From the NCBI RefSeq assembly GCF_009208735.1, contig NZ_WFLJ01000002.1:186001-250000 (forward strand): DNA of 64,000 nucleotides, in the 5' to 3' direction. The notes beneath the pieces were generated by a model. The model saw nothing but the letters and a program-made list of their open reading frames with translations, made no database searches and was not told where the DNA came from. The stretch comes from Janthinobacterium rivuli (GTDB lineage: Bacteria; Pseudomonadota; Gammaproteobacteria; Burkholderiales; Burkholderiaceae_D). Of the stretch, positions 37,229 through 46,473 are shown in pieces. A program made the position numbers and the translations under genes. The first letter of the stretch is position 1, and each line of letters opens with the position of its first letter.

Positions 37229-37920
37229 CCGCAGTTAGCACGACGAATGGCACGGCGGGCAGCACGGCGTGCGTGACGCTGCTCGGTGGCAGCTACGATC
37301 CGGTGCACAGGGGCCATGTCGCGCTGGGCACGCATTTTTCCAGTCTGCTGCACGCCGATGAACTGCGCGTGATTCCGGCCGGCGCGCCCTGGCAAAAGGG
37401 CAATCTGGGCGCCACCGGCGAGCAGCGCGCCGAGATGGCCAGCCTGGCGTTTGCGGGCCTGCCACTGCCGGTCGTGATCGATCGCCAGGAAATCGAGCGC
37501 AGCGAACATGGCCAGGCCAGCTACACCATCGATACCTTGCGCCAGGTACGCGCCGAGCTGGGAGCACGCGCCTCCATCGTTTTCCTGATGGGCGCCGACC
37601 AGCTGCAGCGGCTCGCGACCTGGCGCGAATGGCAGCAATTATTTGAATACGCGCATATCTGCGTCGCGGCCCGCCCCGGCTTCGCGCTGAATGACACCGC
37701 AGTGCCGCAAGTGGTCGCCGAAGAATTTTCGCGCCGCCTGGGGTCACTGGAAAGCATCCGCAACACGCCGCACGGTCTGACTTATCTGGCACAGGACTTC
37801 GCGGTGGATATCTCCGCCACCGAAATACGTGCGGCATTACAACGGGGGAATCGGGCAAACTCGCTTGTTTCCCCGCTAGTGCTAGACTATATTGAACAAC
37901 ATAATTTATACAAAAGCTAA
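37225..37920 (+). CDS. nadD: Nicotinate-nucleotide adenylyltransferase
   Basis: A 231-aa NAD-biosynthesis enzyme joining ATP and nicotinate mononucleotide. The nucleotidyltransferase motif [17 protein letters not shown] and the late [17 protein letters not shown] (ISSTxIR motif) are intact. The start is GTG, inside the hemF stop overlap (GTGA). It abuts rsfS with no gap. The gene order nadD-rsfS-rlmH is common in proteobacteria. Confidence 0.95.
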   Translation: MTAVSTTNGTAGSTACVTLLGGSYDPVHRGHVALGTHFSSLLHADELRVIPAGAPWQKGNLGATGEQRAEMASLAFAGLPLPVVIDRQEIERSEHGQASYTIDTLRQVRAELGARASIVFLMGADQLQRLATWREWQQLFEYAHICVAARPGFALNDTAVPQVVAEEFSRRLGSLESIRNTPHGLTYLAQDFAVDISATEIRAALQRGNRANSLVSPLVLDYIEQHNLYKS

Positions 37921-38610
37921 ATGGATATCAAAAAACTGCAAACCCTCGTCGTTGACGCCCTTGAAGACGTCAAAGGCCAAGACATCGCCGTCTTCGAAAC
38001 GAGTCACCTGACCAGCCTGTTCGACCGCATCGCGATCGTTTCCGGTACCTCGAACCGTCAAACCAAGGCGCTGGCCGCCTCGGTGCGCAACAAGGTCAAG
38101 GACGCCGGCGGCGACATCATCGGCATGGAAGGCGAGGACACCGGTGAATGGGTGCTGGTCGATCTGGGCGACATGATCGTCCACATCATGCAAGCGCCTA
38201 TCCGCGCCTACTACCGCCTGGAAGAAATCTGGGGCGACACCCCGGTCAAGCTGGGTGCCGCCAAGCGCGCGCCGAAAAAAGCGGCCGGCGACGAGCCGAA
38301 AAAGGTCAGCGGCCATCTGGCGGCGAGCAAGGCCAATGTGGAAGCGACGCCCGTGATCGAAAAGAAAACGCCAGCGAAGAAAACCACGGCTGCCACCGCC
38401 GCCAAGAAAGCCCCGGCGAAGAAAGCCACCGCTTCCAAAGCCGTCGGCAAAACCGTGAAAGTCGCGCCAACCAAGACCGAAGCGGCCGCCGTGAAAGCCT
38501 TGAAAGCGCTGCCGGAGAAAAAAGTACGCGCCCCACGCGCGGCCAAGCCGGCAGCCGATGCTGCACCGGCAAAAACCGTGATCAAGCGTATCAAAAAAGT
38601 CGAAGCGTAA
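37921..38610 (+). CDS. rsfS: Ribosomal silencing factor with long basic tail
   Basis: A 229-aa protein. Residues 1-115 are a typical RsfS/Iojap domain (DALEDVKGQDIAVFETSHLT, SVRNKVKDAGGD, EGEDTGEWVLVDLGDMIVHI), which binds ribosomal protein L14 and blocks subunit joining in starvation. RsfS is usually about 105-130 aa. Here an extra 110 residues of Ala/Lys/Pro-rich sequence follow, with repeats such as KKTPAKKTTAATAAKKAPAK, resembling a histone-H1-type nucleic-acid-binding tail. The ATG directly follows the nadD stop. Confidence 0.95.
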   Translation: MDIKKLQTLVVDALEDVKGQDIAVFETSHLTSLFDRIAIVSGTSNRQTKALAASVRNKVKDAGGDIIGMEGEDTGEWVLVDLGDMIVHIMQAPIRAYYRLEEIWGDTPVKLGAAKRAPKKAAGDEPKKVSGHLAASKANVEATPVIEKKTPAKKTTAATAAKKAPAKKATASKAVGKTVKVAPTKTEAAAVKALKALPEKKVRAPRAAKPAADAAPAKTVIKRIKKVEA

Positions 38611-38616
38611 GCCTCG

Positions 38617-39087
38617 ATGCAGCTCATCATCGCTGCGGTCGGCCATAAAATGCCGGCCTGGATAGAGACGGGCTTCGCGGAATACGCGAAGCGCATGCCG
38701 CCGGAATTGCGCATCGTGCTGAAAGAAATCAAGCCGGTGGAGCGTTCCGGCAGCAAGACCGCCGCCACGGCGATGGCGCTGGAACGCGAACGCATCGAAG
38801 CCGTCCTGCCCAAGGGCGTGCGCATCATCGCCCTCGACGAACGCGGCAAGGACCTGACCAGCGTCGGCCTGTCGCAGCAATTGATGGCGTGGCAGCAGGA
38901 TGGCCGCGACACGGCCTTCCTGATCGGCGGCGCCGACGGTCTCGATCCGCAACTCAAGGCACGCGCCGAAGGCATGCTGCGCATTTCCAGCATGACCCTG
39001 CCACACGGCGTGGTGCGCGTGATCCTCGCCGAGCAGCTGTATCGTGCCTGGTCGATCACGCAAAACCACCCCTATCACCGCGTCTGA
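38617..39087 (+). CDS. rlmH: 23S rRNA m3-pseudouridine-1915 methyltransferase
   Basis: A 156-aa SPOUT methyltransferase that methylates pseudouridine 1915 of 23S rRNA using SAM. Signature segments are the start [20 protein letters not shown], the SAM-binding [18 protein letters not shown] and the C-terminal [19 protein letters not shown]. The length is exactly normal. It lies 6 bp after rsfS. Confidence 0.96.
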   Translation: MQLIIAAVGHKMPAWIETGFAEYAKRMPPELRIVLKEIKPVERSGSKTAATAMALERERIEAVLPKGVRIIALDERGKDLTSVGLSQQLMAWQQDGRDTAFLIGGADGLDPQLKARAEGMLRISSMTLPHGVVRVILAEQLYRAWSITQNHPYHRV

Positions 39088-39095
39088 ACTCCCCC

Positions 39096-39716
39096 ATGAA
39101 AACGGCTGATCACAAGATCTACCTTGCTTCCAAAAGTCCGCGCCGGCGCGAACTGCTGCGCCAGATCGGCGTCGATTTCGAATTGCTGCTGCTGCGCAGC
39201 GACGGCCCGCGCGGCGCCGACGTCACCGAGGAAGTCCTCCCCGGCGAGTCGGCGCTCGACTATGTCGCCCGCGTGTCGAATGAAAAAGCCGCCTTCGCCT
39301 GGGACCTCGTGCGCCGCCGCCATCTGACGCCGCGCCCCGTGCTGGCGGCCGACACCACCGTCACCATCGACGGCGTCATCCTCGGCAAACCGGCCGACCG
39401 GGCGGAAGCCGTGGCGATGCTGCAGCAACTGTCGGGCCGCACGCACGAAGTGCTCACCTCGATCGCCGTGCATTACAAGGATTTCGCGGAACAGCGCACG
39501 CAGGTGTCGCAAGTGCGCTTCGGCGTGCTCTCGCCCGCCTCGATCACCGCCTACTGCACCACGCCCGAGCCCTACGACAAGGCCGGCGGCTACGGCATCC
39601 AGGGCAGCGCCGCGCTGTTCGTCGAGCATATCGAAGGCAGCCATTCCGGCATCATGGGCCTGCCCCTGTACGAAACCGCACAGTTGCTACGACTGGCAGG
39701 TTTGCCCCTGCCCTGA
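39096..39716 (+). CDS. maf: Maf-like nucleotide pyrophosphatase
   Basis: A 206-aa house-cleaning nucleotide pyrophosphatase of the Maf/HAM1-fold family. Seen are the phosphate loop YLASKSPRRRELLRQIG, ADTTVTIDGVILGKP and the C-terminal YDKAGGYGIQGSAALFVEHI. The motif order points to the YhdE (dTTP/UTP) branch, but I would not insist on it. The start at 39096 is 8 bp after rlmH. Confidence 0.93.
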   Translation: MKTADHKIYLASKSPRRRELLRQIGVDFELLLLRSDGPRGADVTEEVLPGESALDYVARVSNEKAAFAWDLVRRRHLTPRPVLAADTTVTIDGVILGKPADRAEAVAMLQQLSGRTHEVLTSIAVHYKDFAEQRTQVSQVRFGVLSPASITAYCTTPEPYDKAGGYGIQGSAALFVEHIEGSHSGIMGLPLYETAQLLRLAGLPLP

Positions 39717-39757
39717 TCGGGTATGATGTCATTCGTTGCCTCCACTCCCGCGCCTCC

Positions 39758-41221
39758 ATGAACGAAGACATCCTGATCAATATCACGCCGCAAGAAACGC
39801 GCGTCGCCCTCATCCTGCAGGGCGCCGTGCAGGAATTGCACATCGAGCGCACGCTCACGCGCGGCCTGGCCGGCAATGTGTATTCCGGCAAGGTGGTGCG
39901 GGTGTTGCCGGGCATGCAGTCGGCCTTCATCGACATCGGCCTGGAACGCGCCGCGTTCCTGCACGTGGCCGACATCTGGGAAGCGCGCGGCCACGACGGC
40001 CAGAACGCCACGCCGGCGCCGATCGAAAAAATCCTCTTCGACGGCCAGGTTCTGACGGTGCAGGTGATCAAGGATCCCATCGGCACCAAAGGGGCGCGCC
40101 TGTCGACGCAGATTTCCATCGCCGGGCGCATGCTGGTCTACCTGCCGCAAGACAAGCACATCGGCATCTCGCAGAAAATCGAGAAGGAAGCGGAACGCGA
40201 ACAGTTGCGCGTGCGTCTGCAAAGCCTGCTGCCGCCCGATGAAAAGGGCGGCTACATCGTGCGCACCATGGCCGAGGACGCGTCCGACGCGGACCTGAAG
40301 GCGGACGTCGACTACCTGAGAAAAACCTGGAGCACCATCACGCACGGCGCGCGCACGCGTCCCGCCACCAGCCTGCTGCACCAGGACTTGAGCCTGGCGC
40401 AGCGCGTGCTGCGCGACTTCGTCGGCGATGAAACGGCCACCATCCAGGTCGACTCGCGCGAAAACTATGTAAAACTGCGCGAATTCGCGGAAATCTACAC
40501 GCCCAGCGAACTGACGCGCCTGCAGCACTACACGGGCGAGCGTCCATTGTTCGATTTATATGGTGTGGAGGAAGAGATCCTGCGCGCGCTGGGCCGCCGG
40601 GTCGACCTGAAATCGGGCGGCTACCTGATCGTCGACCAGACGGAGGCGATGACCACCATCGACGTCAACACGGGCGGCTTTGTCGGCGGGCGCAATTTCG
40701 CCGACACGATTTTCAAGACCAACCTGGAAGCGGCACACGCCATCGCACGCCAGCTGCGCCTGCGCAACCTGGGCGGCATCATCATCCTCGACTTCATCGA
40801 CATGGACAACGCCGAGCACCGCAACGCCGTGCTGGCCGAACTCAAACGCACCCTGTCGCGCGACCGCACCAAGGTCTCGGTGAGCAATTTCTCGCCGCTG
40901 GGCCTGGTGGAAATGACGCGCAAGCGCACGCGCGAATCGCTGGCCCACATCCTGTGCGAACCGTGCCCCGCCTGCGCCGGCAAGGGACAAGTCAAGACGT
41001 CGCGCACGATCTGCTATGAAATCCTGCGCGAACTGCTGCGCGAGGCGAAACAGTTCAACCCGCGCGAATTCCGCATCCTCGCCTCGCAGGAAGTGGTCGA
41101 CCTGTTTTTGGAGGAAGAATCGCAGCACCTGGCCATGCTGGGCGACTTCATCGGCAAGAAAATCTCGCTGCAGGTGGAGAACGCCTACCACCAGGAGCAG
41201 TACGACGTGATTCTAATGTAA
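39758..41221 (+). CDS. rng: Ribonuclease G
   Basis: A 487-aa endoribonuclease that matures the 5' end of 16S rRNA and degrades mRNA. Domains in order: S1 domain (residues about 35-125, GNVYSGKVVRVLPGMQSAFI), RNase H-like catalytic region with YLIVDQTEAMTTIDVNTGGF and GGIIILDFIDMDN (metal-binding Asp residues), and Zn-link CEPCPACAGKG. The C-terminal domain ends AYHQEQYDVILM. The length is standard for RNase G. It is the last core gene before the AT-rich island, which starts immediately after its stop. Confidence 0.96.
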   Translation: MNEDILINITPQETRVALILQGAVQELHIERTLTRGLAGNVYSGKVVRVLPGMQSAFIDIGLERAAFLHVADIWEARGHDGQNATPAPIEKILFDGQVLTVQVIKDPIGTKGARLSTQISIAGRMLVYLPQDKHIGISQKIEKEAEREQLRVRLQSLLPPDEKGGYIVRTMAEDASDADLKADVDYLRKTWSTITHGARTRPATSLLHQDLSLAQRVLRDFVGDETATIQVDSRENYVKLREFAEIYTPSELTRLQHYTGERPLFDLYGVEEEILRALGRRVDLKSGGYLIVDQTEAMTTIDVNTGGFVGGRNFADTIFKTNLEAAHAIARQLRLRNLGGIIILDFIDMDNAEHRNAVLAELKRTLSRDRTKVSVSNFSPLGLVEMTRKRTRESLAHILCEPCPACAGKGQVKTSRTICYEILRELLREAKQFNPREFRILASQEVVDLFLEEESQHLAMLGDFIGKKISLQVENAYHQEQYDVILM

Positions 41222-41383
41222 TTAATTTATCTTTTTAAATCAAATATTTAAATGAATGAATTGCAAAAAATACGGCGCTAGCTACATAACTGGCTACATA
41301 GAAAAAATCATCTATTGCTGGACTGCACCAGATGTTCTCAATACTGCCGAGCACGTGTAGCGCGGCAGGCGCAATGAGTCGAA

Positions 41384-42115
41384 TCATCTCTTTGATTTAT
41401 CTTGTAAGTAGTCCAACGGAACCAATGCAAGGTATTCGTTATCGACAAGGCTCATTGCTCGTTTTCGATCGTCAGAAACTCGTTTTTGCGCGGCCAGTTC
41501 CCTTGTCTTTTTGGTGAACTTGTCAGGCACAAAATCGTCGGGGTAGAGAACCCTCGCGACGTCCTTCTGAGAGATGCCCATATACTCAACCGCATCGTAA
41601 GTGCGCAGCCAATCAAACAGTTTCGACTTTCGGATACTTGGCGACTTGACCCGTACGGGGCGCGTCTCATCCTCAGGCAATGTCTCTATAAATCGCATTC
41701 GCTCCGCCATTAACATCCTTCTTGCATCCCAAAGAAATGCGTCAATGGCTGCTGGCCCCGAGCTCACCGTCGCGTCAAGATCAAAAATTAGCGCTACTTC
41801 GCCGGGTCGCTGAGTATGAATAACATTCTTCTGCCCTTTCCGGTGGGCAAAAAGCGGTTCGCAAATTGTCTCCGCAAGCCAGACAAGCTCTGGCTTTCCT
41901 GGGTGATAGATGTGCGTACTCGGAACCAAGTCACGCAAACCGTATTTGGTCGCCACCTGTTCGCACTCACGTTGCGAACTAGATAGAAGTGCTTGATCGC
42001 TCTCGTTCTGAAAGTTAGGATTTCGCCGTAAAAACTCCCACGCATACCCTCGGTACGACAGCTTTTTGGGATCAAAGGCGTAGCTACCAGATTCTTCCCA
42101 GTTTGGGTGCTGCAT
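41384..42115 (-). CDS. DUF2285-type protein (mobile-element associated)
   Basis: A 243-aa protein. The N-terminal part SYRGYAWEFLRRNPNFQNE is the conserved start of proteins with a DUF6499/transcriptional-regulator N-domain, and the C-terminal part (YPDDFVPDKFTKKTRELAAQ, then RKRAMSLVDNEYLALVPLDY) is like DUF2285. Such proteins typically sit near AlpA and replication genes of integrative elements. It is divergent from the AlpA-type gene here, sharing a 190-bp control region. Its biochemical role is unknown. Confidence 0.65.
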   Translation of the reverse strand: MQHPNWEESGSYAFDPKKLSYRGYAWEFLRRNPNFQNESDQALLSSSQRECEQVATKYGLRDLVPSTHIYHPGKPELVWLAETICEPLFAHRKGQKNVIHTQRPGEVALIFDLDATVSSGPAAIDAFLWDARRMLMAERMRFIETLPEDETRPVRVKSPSIRKSKLFDWLRTYDAVEYMGISQKDVARVLYPDDFVPDKFTKKTRELAAQKRVSDDRKRAMSLVDNEYLALVPLDYLQDKSKR

Positions 42116-42304
42116 GCCAGAGTCCTTTTAGGTAATCGCTAATGAAGCACAGCCTAATTCAAAATTCAAATTTACGCAAACGGCTACACCCTCTCGGCCG
42201 AATTTCGCTGGATTTTCCTTAAATGATGTATCCCATCTATATGCCACCAAAATAGGTTGAAATGTGAAAATTCCCTTATCGCTTGGCATCTCGCTGAGCT
42301 CGAT

Positions 42305-42751
42305 ATGGAGATCAAAATGCAACTGAACCCCAAACAAATTAAGCAGGAGCGACAACCCACGAAACCCCAGCTGTTATCAGCCACGAATGGTCGGGCTATG
42401 GAGGTTCCGGCAAAGCCCCTCGCCCCGGTTTACATGACTTTGATCCAGCAAATGCACGACACCAAAGATCATAGCGTCCTGCGCCTCCCGGCCAGCGCCA
42501 AGAAGATGGGCCGCGCAAACTCGACGTACTGGCAGGATGTCAAAAATGGTACCGTTCCGCCGGCGATTCGATTGGGTAAGCGTTCCGTAGGTTGGCTGCT
42601 GGCAGAGTTGGACGCTATTCTGGCCGCACGCGCCCTTGCCAGCCGTACCAACACGCCACTCGATATCAAGTTGTTCGTCTCTATCTTGGCAGGTCCGCGC
42701 CTGTCATTAAAGAAATGCAACGAGACCACCGAGGGAGTCGAGAATGTTTGA
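42305..42751 (+). CDS. AlpA-type helix-turn-helix regulator
   Basis: A 148-aa protein whose residues about 55-115 match the AlpA family of excision/prophage regulators: LRLPASAKKMGRANSTYWQD, then GTVPPAIRLGKRSVGWLLAE. This is a winged-helix DNA-binding fold in which the GW and following acidic helix are typical. The start at 42305 is an ATG; in-frame TTG (42257) and ATG (42317) are possible. It overlaps the start of the next gene by 8 bp. AlpA proteins often control integrase/excision functions, but no integrase is in the window. Confidence 0.75.
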   Translation: MEIKMQLNPKQIKQERQPTKPQLLSATNGRAMEVPAKPLAPVYMTLIQQMHDTKDHSVLRLPASAKKMGRANSTYWQDVKNGTVPPAIRLGKRSVGWLLAELDAILAARALASRTNTPLDIKLFVSILAGPRLSLKKCNETTEGVENV

Positions 42752-44546
42752 ACTCAATCATTCCTCTACACCCTTGTCTGCGGGCGACCTGACCGTCATT
42801 GCCACGTCCATTGGGGTGACTGACGTCATTGCAGACATGTCCTGCAATGTCGATGACCATAACTACCTGAGCGCGCACGGATTGGACGGCATGTCAGTGA
42901 ATGTCCTCGCTAATGATGCTTACTTCGGTCCAACGCAATGCGACTACTCCACTGCAATAGTTATCTATTCGCCGGAAAAGCACCCTACTAATGTGATGGC
43001 CATGGTCCGCAACGTATGTGGCGTATACGAAGACGTATTGATCCCCGGCGCCAGACTGGCTGGCTGCTACGGCCGTATTGGTGCCCCCTCCGCGACAATA
43101 CTAGTTGTCGAAACGTTCGCCGCAGGTATGGTTCTTCAACATGCTACGGGGTTCGGTGTCGCTGTAGCTCTATACGCAGAGAACATCGGAAGTGTCGCAC
43201 TCAGTCTTAACCGAACCTATCCAGAAGCCTCGTTGGTTGTTTGTGCCGGAAAGCACGAAGGGATAGAAGGCCGCAGCAACATGAGAAACGTAACCGCCGC
43301 TGCGGTCCTGGTCGGTGGTCTGATCGCGGTTCCGAAAGGCGCACCCACTTTTGATGAGCTGTATCGCCTGCACGGTGCAGCTGCCGTAGTTGAACAGGTG
43401 GCTAACGCAACAGAGCCGCAAGATTTTGCAGACACTCATACAAACCAGGTTGCGAACAGAGATATACCAGACCCGCCTATGCTTTGGCCTAACGCGATCA
43501 ACGGCCCGTCGATGATGAGTGCGCTGGTCGCGCAGCTCGCAAGACACATCGTGATGACAGCCCAAGATTTCGTCGCCCTAGCGCTCTGGATCTTGTTTAC
43601 GTACACTGTTGACGTCGCACGCGTGTCACCTGTGCTGGCCATCCGCTCGCCGATCAAGCGTTGCGGGAAAACTTCCGCGATGACGCTACTCGCTGGACTG
43701 GTGGCGAAGCCATATCCTTTGTCAAACATTACGACAGCAGTACTATTTCGTGTGGTCGACGAATATAGTCCGACGTTGCTCCTTGATGAATCTGATACAT
43801 ATTTGGGCGAAAGCGCAAAGCTGATGACAGGGATCTTGAACTCGGGCCATACACGCTCCCACGCTCATGTAGCACGCATGGAGCAAGGCAAAATAAGACG
43901 ATTTTCAACCTTTTCCGCTAAAGCAATCGCCGGTATCGGAGGCATGCCCAGCACCGTCTCGGACCGTTCGATTACCATTAATTTGCGGCGAAAACTTCCA
44001 AACGAACTGGTGTCAAAGTACGTCTCGCTTCCGAACGACGCAATCGTAGCGCTACGCGCACAGATTGCACGTTGGGCAGACGATAATCGCAATCGTATCG
44101 CCAACGCGCGGCCCGCACCCGCGAATCTGGATAACGACCGGCATGAGGACAACTGGGAGCCGCTCTTTGCAATAGCCGAATGCTTAGGTGGTGGATGGTT
44201 GGAAAAGGCATATCAGGCTGCACATGCGCTTTCTAAAAGTCACGACGAAATAAAGTGTGGTGGTGAAGAATTATTGCGAGATATCCAAAAGGCTTTCAAC
44301 TCCGCTTGTACCAGCAAGCTCGCCACCAGCACGCTAATCGGGATCCTCTGCACTGATCGCGAAGGTCCATGGTCTTCGTATGCGAATGCAAAGCCGATAA
44401 CACCACGTGAAGTCTCGAACCTGCTGACCGATTTCAATATCGTAAGCAAGAACTTACGCTTCGGTACCGACGTGGTGTTAAAGGGATATGAACTGGCCCA
44501 ATTCGAGGATGCCTTTGCCCGCTATATACCCAAGCTGACGTCGTAA
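42744..44546 (+). CDS. Toprim/DUF3631 replication protein of mobile element
   Basis: A 600-aa protein. The N-terminal half includes a degenerate Toprim-like segment (ATILVVETFAAGMVLQHATG, then FGVAVALYAENIGSVA), as in mobile-element primases. The C-terminal half is a DUF3631-type P-loop domain: Walker-A-like RSPIKRCGKTSAMTLLAG (residues about 293-310), Walker-B-like LLLDESDTYLGES and ITINLRRKLP downstream. The combination suggests a primase/helicase-like replication factor. It follows the AlpA-like gene with an 8-bp overlap. Confidence 0.75.
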   Translation: MFELNHSSTPLSAGDLTVIATSIGVTDVIADMSCNVDDHNYLSAHGLDGMSVNVLANDAYFGPTQCDYSTAIVIYSPEKHPTNVMAMVRNVCGVYEDVLIPGARLAGCYGRIGAPSATILVVETFAAGMVLQHATGFGVAVALYAENIGSVALSLNRTYPEASLVVCAGKHEGIEGRSNMRNVTAAAVLVGGLIAVPKGAPTFDELYRLHGAAAVVEQVANATEPQDFADTHTNQVANRDIPDPPMLWPNAINGPSMMSALVAQLARHIVMTAQDFVALALWILFTYTVDVARVSPVLAIRSPIKRCGKTSAMTLLAGLVAKPYPLSNITTAVLFRVVDEYSPTLLLDESDTYLGESAKLMTGILNSGHTRSHAHVARMEQGKIRRFSTFSAKAIAGIGGMPSTVSDRSITINLRRKLPNELVSKYVSLPNDAIVALRAQIARWADDNRNRIANARPAPANLDNDRHEDNWEPLFAIAECLGGGWLEKAYQAAHALSKSHDEIKCGGEELLRDIQKAFNSACTSKLATSTLIGILCTDREGPWSSYANAKPITPREVSNLLTDFNIVSKNLRFGTDVVLKGYELAQFEDAFARYIPKLTS

Positions 44547-44562
44547 GCCGCTACGCCGCTAC
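44547..44562. repeat. GCCGCTAC tandem repeat, inverted partner at 46458
   Basis: GCCGCTACGCCGCTAC, two tandem GCCGCTAC units, lies just inside the 3' boundary of the DUF3631 gene. Its exact reverse complement is at 46458-46473 at the end of the G2P-like gene. A palindromic GTAGCGCTAC occurs near 44046 and GTAGCGCTGTAGCG near 46690. Confidence 0.6.
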
Positions 44563-45275
44563 ACAACAAAGGATCAGCTCCGTAGAAGCTAAGCCCTTAA
44601 GAACAACAGCCGCAGCCACTTAATTCTGAGGATAAAGTCGCTGTGGCCCTTCCATAAACTAATCTGCCTGACGCATTAATGCAACTACAGACACCTCCTT
44701 ACAGCGTTTCAGAGCCCTGTTTTTCAGGTCAAGGGATACCCATCGATCTCATGAGCTCACATGAATATGCTCACTATATAAACCACACATATTCAGGTAC
44801 CAGTTACCAATTTCAAACGAACAACTTAACCACTATACCCTCTATGATGATCGGTCAGAGTTCGAGTTGTCATGGTCCAGACAGCACCAGATCACATCCA
44901 GCAACGATCCACTGCATCAGCAATTTGCACCGGTTGCGAGCATGGATCAAACCGTCGACAACCTGCAGATCACCAGTCAGAAATACCATCTCGCCACTGC
45001 TGCAGAGAGCTTGGGTTTATCCCTTGGGGCCACTTCATGACTGCACACCACCGACACGGGCAATACGCCTAATAGTGTTTGCAACGTGCGCGTTGATCCA
45101 CTGCGGACTTGAAACCTGTAAGAACCATGTTTGAACTCTGATAGACGACGTCCGCCGTCAATCTTTCGACGCAGTAGAGCGCCGTTCAGATAAGTGCGCG
45201 CGCTCAACCGCCGATCCAAAGACCTTGAATGACATGCTGTAAAGGATTGGCCCTTAGTTCAACAGAAAGCAAATC
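44547..45275. other. Non-coding gap before the G2P-like gene
   Basis: A 729-bp stretch with no convincing gene; the short reading frames there lack ribosome-binding sites and family features. The left end carries the tandem GCCGCTAC repeat. Its position between two replication-type genes makes it a candidate origin or cis-regulatory region. I cannot point to a specific nick site. Confidence 0.5.
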
Positions 45276-46469
45276 ATGACCGACACCATCAAAACCGTCC
45301 TGTGTCTAAAGAAGATACCGCAAATACTTCGCATGGATATACCGGCGCAAATCTGCAACGTAAGCAATCCATGGGGTGTACTGTCCAGCCAGTACACAAA
45401 GCCTTCCTACCAACCAAGCTCCATGGTCGACACAATGACCAAATGGGTAGTTCGCTGCGCGCCCGGAACTGATGAACTGACAGACTGGCTCGTACCAGAT
45501 AAGATTGAGGCGCAGATCAATATTCCTAACGCTGTCGCCGGGCAGAATGTTGTGCATGGAACGAGCGTCTTCGCCGCAGGCGTCGCGGCACTATGTTTGC
45601 AACGTAACTGGCTTGCCCAGGAAGGTCTACCGCGTGAGCAGTTAGATCTACTTACCACGTCTGATATGGAGCTAAATGGTGTGACTATTACTTTCATTTT
45701 GGCTTTCACAGAGCCCGAATACGCAGTCGCATTAATTCAAGCCATGACCGCTACTGGCAAGGCCCTATACGGGAATCGCTGCCTTACTTTTAGCACCGGC
45801 AATGATACAGTAGTCCTGCCCGGACGCGATTTTTCGGTGACCGCCTATATTAAGTCCGATTTCAGTCACTGTGAGTGGGTTAATGGCGCCCCGAGGAAAT
45901 CAATCGGAGAAGCTTCGCCCTATTTGGTCCGTATTGAAGCTAAGCTGGGTCTGCCGTTTCTACGCAAATACCTCTTGTGCAGCCTGCATCGGTGGCAGGG
46001 TGCCTACGCCCGGGGTTTATACGAGAAGATTTTCAACGCTACAGTCCGCAAGACATTGCACCTGACCGGAGTGTGCCTGCGTCACAAAGTGCCCCGCGAA
46101 GAGGTTTTTAAGCTTTTGACGCCAACCGAGGAGGCAGTACTGCGTGGGTACCTTGCCACGCCCGCGCTTGACCCACGCAAATCGCAGACCGTCGTCGGAA
46201 GTGCCAACCCGGAAAAGCGCTTTTACGAGCTGCGTAAGCCTATTCTTGCGCATGCCCGCATCGACATAGATATCCCTTGGAAAAATCACGTAAAGCTCCG
46301 CTGCTTCGAACTGGAAGACATATTGGTGTATCCCGGCGATTTTCATCCGTCAGACGATCACGCTGCCTGGTCATTTTGCGAATCGAACTGGATAAATTTA
46401 CGTGAGCGGTTGGACGATGCTTACGAGGCGGCTCTCGCAGCAGCACTGTGCAGAAACGTAGCGGCGTAG
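45276..46469 (+). CDS. Filamentous-phage G2P-like replication initiator
   Basis: A 397-aa protein that aligns by eye with the pII/RstA-type replication initiators of filamentous phages. Points of likeness in the right order are NAVAGQNVVHGTSVFAAGVA (pII: QGHNVFGTTDL), a DVTATT-like strand with MELNGVTITFILAF, FSVTAYIKSDF (pII: RTLVAYLKHVE) and PYLVRIEAKLGLPFLRKYL (pII: LVRFEARIKTRYLK). These initiators nick the double-stranded replicative form for rolling-circle replication. The nicking tyrosine cannot be assigned by eye. The assignment is by pattern only. Confidence 0.6.
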   Translation: MTDTIKTVLCLKKIPQILRMDIPAQICNVSNPWGVLSSQYTKPSYQPSSMVDTMTKWVVRCAPGTDELTDWLVPDKIEAQINIPNAVAGQNVVHGTSVFAAGVAALCLQRNWLAQEGLPREQLDLLTTSDMELNGVTITFILAFTEPEYAVALIQAMTATGKALYGNRCLTFSTGNDTVVLPGRDFSVTAYIKSDFSHCEWVNGAPRKSIGEASPYLVRIEAKLGLPFLRKYLLCSLHRWQGAYARGLYEKIFNATVRKTLHLTGVCLRHKVPREEVFKLLTPTEEAVLRGYLATPALDPRKSQTVVGSANPEKRFYELRKPILAHARIDIDIPWKNHVKLRCFELEDILVYPGDFHPSDDHAAWSFCESNWINLRERLDDAYEAALAAALCRNVAA

Positions 46470-46473
46470 CGGC
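46458..46473. repeat. GTAGCGGC tandem repeat, inverted copy of 44547 element
   Basis: GTAGCGGCGTAGCGGC overlaps the stop codon of the G2P-like gene and is the exact reverse complement of 44547-44562. The two therefore bracket the non-coding gap plus initiator gene as an inverted pair. Confidence 0.6.

Noticed and set aside
44790..44840. tRNA-like fragment on the minus strand in the non-coding gap
   Set aside because: A short stretch resembles a D-arm, but no acceptor or T-arm pairing can be made.
44679..45134. 151-codon frame in the gap before the G2P-like gene
   Set aside because: No ribosome-binding site, unusual composition and no recognisable motif; it probably arises by chance.
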